Shown one piece after another: positions 60,585 to 64,000 of a stretch of DNA of 64,000 bases (position 1 is the first letter of the stretch; each line of letters opens with the position of its first letter). The notes beneath the pieces were generated by a model. That model saw nothing but the letters and a program-made list of their open reading frames with translations, was not told the DNA's origin and searched no databases. Origin of the DNA: Rhodococcus jostii RHA1 (GTDB lineage: Bacteria > Actinomycetota > Actinomycetes > Mycobacteriales > Mycobacteriaceae); NCBI RefSeq assembly GCF_000014565.1, contig NC_008268.1:3844001-3908000 (forward strand), read 5' to 3'. The translations under genes and the position numbers were made by a program.

Positions 60585-61963
60585 GGCAGTCCTTGTGGGG
60601 TCGGAGTAGTTGACTCCTCCGACGTGGTCGTCGTGGTCGTCGTCGTGGGTGCGGTGGTGGTCGTGGTGGTAGTCGTCGTCGGCTCTGTCGTCGTCGTGGT
60701 CGGCGGCTGGGTGGTGGTCGTCGTGAACGGCTGGGTGGTGGTCGTCGTGTACGTCGGCTCGGTGGTGTACGTCTGTTCCTCGGTCGTCGTGGTGGTCGTC
60801 GGCCGCGGTGTCGTCGTGATCGTCCGCAGCGACGACGTAATCGCCGGCGACGTCGGTTCCTTCGTGTCACCACCGTCGAACAGGACGAGCGCGAGCCCGA
60901 CGATCGCCGCCAGCAGGAGCAGACCGCCCGCACCCCAGGCCACGGCCTTCTGGCCGCTGGTCAGTCCGCCCTTCTTGCCGCCACCGTTCGAGTCGTCCGG
61001 CGGCACCTGCCCGGTGACCGGTCCCGCGTATGCGGTCTGCGAGGGCGGCATCATCTGGGTTGCACCGGTCATCGGCGGGGGCAGCACCCGCGCCGCCCCG
61101 GTACCCGACACGCCGGGCGGCGGGGGACGCCTGCCCGCCCGGACCGCCGCGACCGCGTCGGCGAACTCTCCGCCACTGGCGTAACGGGTGCTCGGATCCT
61201 TCGCGATCGTGATGTCGATGAGTTCGCGGATGTTGGGCGGCAGGTCGCTCGGCAGCGGTGCCGGCGCCTCCTGCACGTGCTTCATCGCGACGGTGATGGC
61301 GCCGTCGCCGACGAACGGGCGACGTCCGGACAGCGCCTCGTAGCCGACGATGCCGAGGGAGTACACGTCGCTCGCCGCGGTCGCGTCCTGTCCGAGCGCC
61401 TGCTCGGGGGCGATGTACTGCGCGGTGCCCATCACCATGCCGGTCCGCGTGATCGGCGAGTTCTCCACGGCCTTCGCGATGCCGAAGTCGGTGATCTTCA
61501 CCTGGCCGGTGGGGGTGATCAGGATGTTGCCGGGCTTCACGTCGCGGTGCACCACGCCGGCGTCGTGCGCCACCTGCAGCGCCCGGCCGGTCTGCTCGAG
61601 CATGTCCAGGGCGTGCGGCACCGCGAGACGGCCCACCCGGGAGAGGACGGCGTTGAGCGGCTCACCGTTGACGAGTTCCATCACCAGGTAGGCGGTGGAA
61701 TCGCCGGTGGCGTCGCGGACCTCGCCGTAGTCGTAGATTCCGGCGATACCGGAATGGTTCAGCTGCGCGGTGGTACGCGCCTCGAAACGGAAACGTTCGA
61801 CGAACTCCGGGTCGGATGAGAACTCGGACTTCAGTACTTTCACCGCGACACGACGGTTGAGCCGGTTGTCCGTCGCTTCCCAGACCTGTCCCATTCCGCC
61901 CGTGGCGATGAGCCGGATCAGGCGGTATCGATTGGCGATCAGCGCGCCGTTGTTCAGTGCCAC
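60581..61963 (-). CDS. pknA: Serine/threonine protein kinase PknA
   Basis: 460 aa from GTG 61963. Kinase residues Lys42 and Asp141 ([12 protein letters not shown]) and the loop [10 protein letters not shown] are present. One membrane helix (about 341-363) follows. Unlike PknB there are no PASTA domains: the outside tail (about 374-455) is almost pure Thr/Pro with Glu and Tyr, longer than in M. tuberculosis PknA (431 aa). It regulates growth and division with PknB, which it precedes with a 4-bp overlap. It starts 2 bp after the pbpA stop. Confidence 0.96.
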   Translation of the reverse strand: MALNNGALIANRYRLIRLIATGGMGQVWEATDNRLNRRVAVKVLKSEFSSDPEFVERFRFEARTTAQLNHSGIAGIYDYGEVRDATGDSTAYLVMELVNGEPLNAVLSRVGRLAVPHALDMLEQTGRALQVAHDAGVVHRDVKPGNILITPTGQVKITDFGIAKAVENSPITRTGMVMGTAQYIAPEQALGQDATAASDVYSLGIVGYEALSGRRPFVGDGAITVAMKHVQEAPAPLPSDLPPNIRELIDITIAKDPSTRYASGGEFADAVAAVRAGRRPPPPGVSGTGAARVLPPPMTGATQMMPPSQTAYAGPVTGQVPPDDSNGGGKKGGLTSGQKAVAWGAGGLLLLAAIVGLALVLFDGGDTKEPTSPAITSSLRTITTTPRPTTTTTTEEQTYTTEPTYTTTTTQPFTTTTTQPPTTTTTEPTTTTTTTTTAPTTTTTTTTSEESTTPTPQGLP

Positions 61964-61965
61964 AA

Positions 61966-63453
61966 TCAGCCCCCTTGTAGTCCGGCTGCGATGACGGCAC
62001 GGCCGATAGGTGCAGCCACCGAGCCGCCGGTTGCGGCCAGTGCACGATCTCCGCCGTCCTCGACGATGACCGCGATGGCCACGGTCGGGTTCTGGGCGGG
62101 TGCGAATCCGATGTACCAGGCGTGGGGCGGGGTGTTCCGAGGGTCGGTCCCGTGCTCGGCGGTGCCCGTCTTGGACGCGATCTGGACGCCCGGGATCTTG
62201 CCTTCGCCGCTGGTGTTGTTCTCGGAACCGATCATCAGGTCGGTCAGGGTGGCCGCCACCTGGGACGACATCGCCTGGCCTTCGGACACCGGGTTGGTGG
62301 TCGCGAGGTTGGACAGGTCCGGCCCCTGCAGTTCGGACACCAGTTGCGGTTGCATCCGCACGCCACCGTTGGCGACGGTAGCCGCGATCATCGCGTTCTG
62401 CAGCGGAGTGAGCGCGACGTCACGCTGGCCGATACTGCTCTGGCCGAGTGCAGCGTCGTCGGGGATCGACCCGATCGTGCTGTCCGCGACGGGGAACGGG
62501 ACGCCGGGCATCTGCCCACCGATGCCGAGCGCGCTGGACTGGTCGCTGACGGCGTCGGTGCCGGTCTTCACACCGAGTTCGACGAACGCCGTGTTGCAGG
62601 ACCGCGCGAACGCCTCACGCAGCGACGCGGTGGGGGCGCCGCCACACGTGGAGCCGTTGTAGTTCTCGAGCGTCGTCGACGTGCCGGGAAGGGTGATCTG
62701 CGGGGCCGCGGTCAGCTGGGTGTCGGGGGTGGTTCCGGCGGCGAGCGCGGCGGCGGTCACCACCACCTTGAACGTGGAGCCGGGCGGGTACGTCTGCGAC
62801 ACCGCGCGGTTGATCAGCGGCTTCTCCGGGTCGGCGTTCAGGGCCTCCCACGCCTGGGTGGTCTCGGTGCCGTCGTGGCTGGCGAGCGAGTTGGGGTCGT
62901 AGCTCGGGGTGCTGACCATCGTGAGGATGCGTCCGGTGCTCGGTTCGATCGCGACGACCGAACCGGTGTAACCCTTCGCCGTCAGCTGGTCGTACGCCAC
63001 CTGCTGCATGACCGGGTTGATGGTGGTCACCACGTTGCCGCCGCGCGGGTCGCGCCCGGACACCAGGTCGAAGAAGCGGCGTCCGAACAGCCGGTTGTCG
63101 GAACCGTTGAGGACCGGGTCCTCGGACCGCTCCAGACCGGTGCTGCCGTACTGCATCGAGTAGAAACCGGTGACCGGTGCGTTGGCCAGCGGGCTGGACG
63201 GTGCCGCCGGGTTCGGCGGGTAGGTGCGCAGGTACTTGTAGCGGTCGTCGGTCGGGACGGACGCCGCGAGCACCTGGCCGGCCGCCGAGATCTGGCCGCG
63301 CTGACGCGAGTACTCGTCGAGCAGCACGCGCGAGTTCCGCGGATCGGCCCGCAGGTTGTCCGCCTTGATGACCTGGACGTAGGTGGCGTTGGCGAGGAGG
63401 GCGACCACCATCACCATGACGGCGATCGCGACGCGACGCAGAGGTGTGTTCAT
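61966..63453 (-). CDS. pbpA: Penicillin-binding protein A (class B transpeptidase)
   Basis: 495 aa. N-terminal membrane anchor (about 7-27), a dimerisation/pedestal domain, then the transpeptidase domain with Ser226-Thr-Phe-Lys229 (PPGSTFK), SCN ([11 protein letters not shown]) and KTG ([10 protein letters not shown]). It cross-links peptidoglycan at the septum or pole and is a beta-lactam target. It overlaps rodA by 4 bp (63450-63453) and is 2 bp from pknA. Confidence 0.96.
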   Translation of the reverse strand: MNTPLRRVAIAVMVMVVALLANATYVQVIKADNLRADPRNSRVLLDEYSRQRGQISAAGQVLAASVPTDDRYKYLRTYPPNPAAPSSPLANAPVTGFYSMQYGSTGLERSEDPVLNGSDNRLFGRRFFDLVSGRDPRGGNVVTTINPVMQQVAYDQLTAKGYTGSVVAIEPSTGRILTMVSTPSYDPNSLASHDGTETTQAWEALNADPEKPLINRAVSQTYPPGSTFKVVVTAAALAAGTTPDTQLTAAPQITLPGTSTTLENYNGSTCGGAPTASLREAFARSCNTAFVELGVKTGTDAVSDQSSALGIGGQMPGVPFPVADSTIGSIPDDAALGQSSIGQRDVALTPLQNAMIAATVANGGVRMQPQLVSELQGPDLSNLATTNPVSEGQAMSSQVAATLTDLMIGSENNTSGEGKIPGVQIASKTGTAEHGTDPRNTPPHAWYIGFAPAQNPTVAIAVIVEDGGDRALAATGGSVAAPIGRAVIAAGLQGG

Positions 63454-64000
63454 GAGCGCGGCACCATCTCGGTCGGGGCGTCGGCGATGGGTGCGGGGCC
63501 CTTCTTCTTCGGGACGGCCGGCTCACGGGCGGCGTCGGAGATCTTGATCAGGATCGCGAGGAGGAGATAGTTGGCGAGCAGCGACGACCCACCGTAGGAC
63601 ATGAACGGCGTCGTCAGACCGGTGAGGGGGATCAGCTTGGTGACGCCGCCGACCACCACGAACACCTGCACGGCGATCGTGAACGACAGACCGGCCGCGA
63701 GGAGCTTGCCGAAGCTGTCGCGGACGGCCAGCGCGGTGCGCAGACCGCGGATGACGAGGATCAGGAACAGCATCAGGACGGCTGCGAGCCCGATCAGACC
63801 GAGCTCCTCACCGATCGTGGCGACGATGAAGTCGGTCTTCGCGAACGGCACCTGGGCGGGTCGTCCGCTGCCGAGTCCCGTTCCGGCCACGCCTCCGGTC
63901 GCGAGCCCGAACAGCGACTGCGAGATCTGGTAACCGGTGTTGTTGTAGTCGGCCAGCGGATCGAGCCAGGTGCTGACGCGGACCCGGACGTGGCCGAACA
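63450..64000 (-). CDS. rodA: RodA/FtsW family peptidoglycan glycosyltransferase (5' part outside window)
   Basis: The C-terminal about 183 residues of a SEDS protein; the frame is open to the right edge, so the start is outside. Conserved sequence: [34 protein letters not shown], and [44 protein letters not shown] proteins polymerise glycan strands and pair with a class B PBP, here the overlapping pbpA. Position equals M. tuberculosis rodA (Rv0017c). Confidence 0.95.
   Translation of the reverse strand, partial: FGHVRVRVSTWLDPLADYNNTGYQISQSLFGLATGGVAGTGLGSGRPAQVPFAKTDFIVATIGEELGLIGLAAVLMLFLILVIRGLRTALAVRDSFGKLLAAGLSFTIAVQVFVVVGGVTKLIPLTGLTTPFMSYGGSSLLANYLLLAILIKISDAAREPAVPKKKGPAPIADAPTEMVPRS

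Noticed and set aside
60613..60840. Repetitive GTGGTGGTCGTCGTG-type tract that could be mistaken for a repeat array
   Set aside because: It is the codon repetition of the Thr-rich tail of PknA; no spacers or direct repeats of CRISPR type.

Overview
The window is a high-GC actinobacterial chromosome segment spanning the replication origin. Protein sequences and gene order (mutT4-DUF6049-murJ-sigM-rsmA-trxB-trxA-cwlM-parB-parA-rsmG-jag-yidC-yidD-rnpA-rpmH-dnaA-dnaN-gnd-recF-dciA-gyrB-gyrA, then the tRNA-Ile/tRNA-Ala pair, ppiA, crgA, pabA/trpG-type, pknB-pknA-pbpA-rodA) match the Mycobacterium/Rhodococcus/Nocardia origin region. I infer Rhodococcus (R. jostii/opacus-like) from the overall character and the accessory genes, but the genus is an inference, not a proof.

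Layout. 1-3.3 kb: the N-terminal 1,094 codons of an assimilatory nitrate reductase fused to a flavoprotein reductase, running off the left edge. 3.5-13.5 kb: tRNA CCA-adding enzyme, then the overlapping mutT4/DUF6049/MurJ-pseudokinase cluster and SigM with its anti-sigma factor. 13.5-16.4 kb: an accessory TetR/SDR/flavin-oxidoreductase cassette. 16.5-19.9 kb: thioredoxin system with a SigH/SigR-type promoter, CwlM and a GNAT protein. 20.1-25.0 kb: parB, parA and rsmG with a cluster of parS sites, followed by a decayed accessory patch (frameshifted SnoaL-like gene and an IS21 IstB relic). 25.1-27.7 kb: the leftward rpmH-rnpA-yidD-yidC-jag operon.

27.7-30.7 kb: the origin region. dnaA is flanked on both sides by DnaA boxes. 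The dnaA-dnaN spacer has the AT-rich stretch expected of oriC and an unusual array of seven CTCGAG palindromes at exactly 12-bp spacing. 30.7-40.0 kb: dnaN, gnd, recF, dciA, an accessory three-gene cassette (ferritin-like di-iron protein, [2Fe-2S] reductase, alpha/beta hydrolase) and gyrB. 40.4-45.5 kb: a conservon (CvnA histidine kinase, CvnB roadblock, CvnC DUF742, CvnD GTPase) plus an MHYT membrane protein, lying between gyrB and gyrA, which are adjacent in M. tuberculosis. 45.6-50 kb: gyrA, a DUF3566 membrane protein, tRNA-Ile, a 33-codon DLW-39-like ORF and tRNA-Ala. 50-54.7 kb: an accessory stretch (siderophore-interacting protein, secreted chorismate mutase, GlxA-type regulator, orphan secreted protein, a broken alpha/beta-hydrolase membrane gene and a small membrane protein). 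54.8-64 kb: ppiA, rhomboid protease, PH-domain protein, crgA, DUF881 protein, glutamine amidotransferase and the leftward rodA-pbpA-pknA-pknB growth and division operon, with rodA running off the right edge.

Functionally, replication initiation (dnaA, dnaN, recF, dciA, gyrBA), origin segregation (parABS), membrane-protein insertion (yidC/yidD), RNA processing (rnpA, cca, rsmG) and peptidoglycan control (MurJ, CwlM, PknA/B, PbpA, RodA, CrgA) sit around one origin. The least explained signals are non-coding: the 12-bp CTCGAG array with its 30-bp perfect palindrome, a G-rich repeat seen three times around the parS cluster, and parS sites built into the start of rsmG and the 5' coding region of parA.
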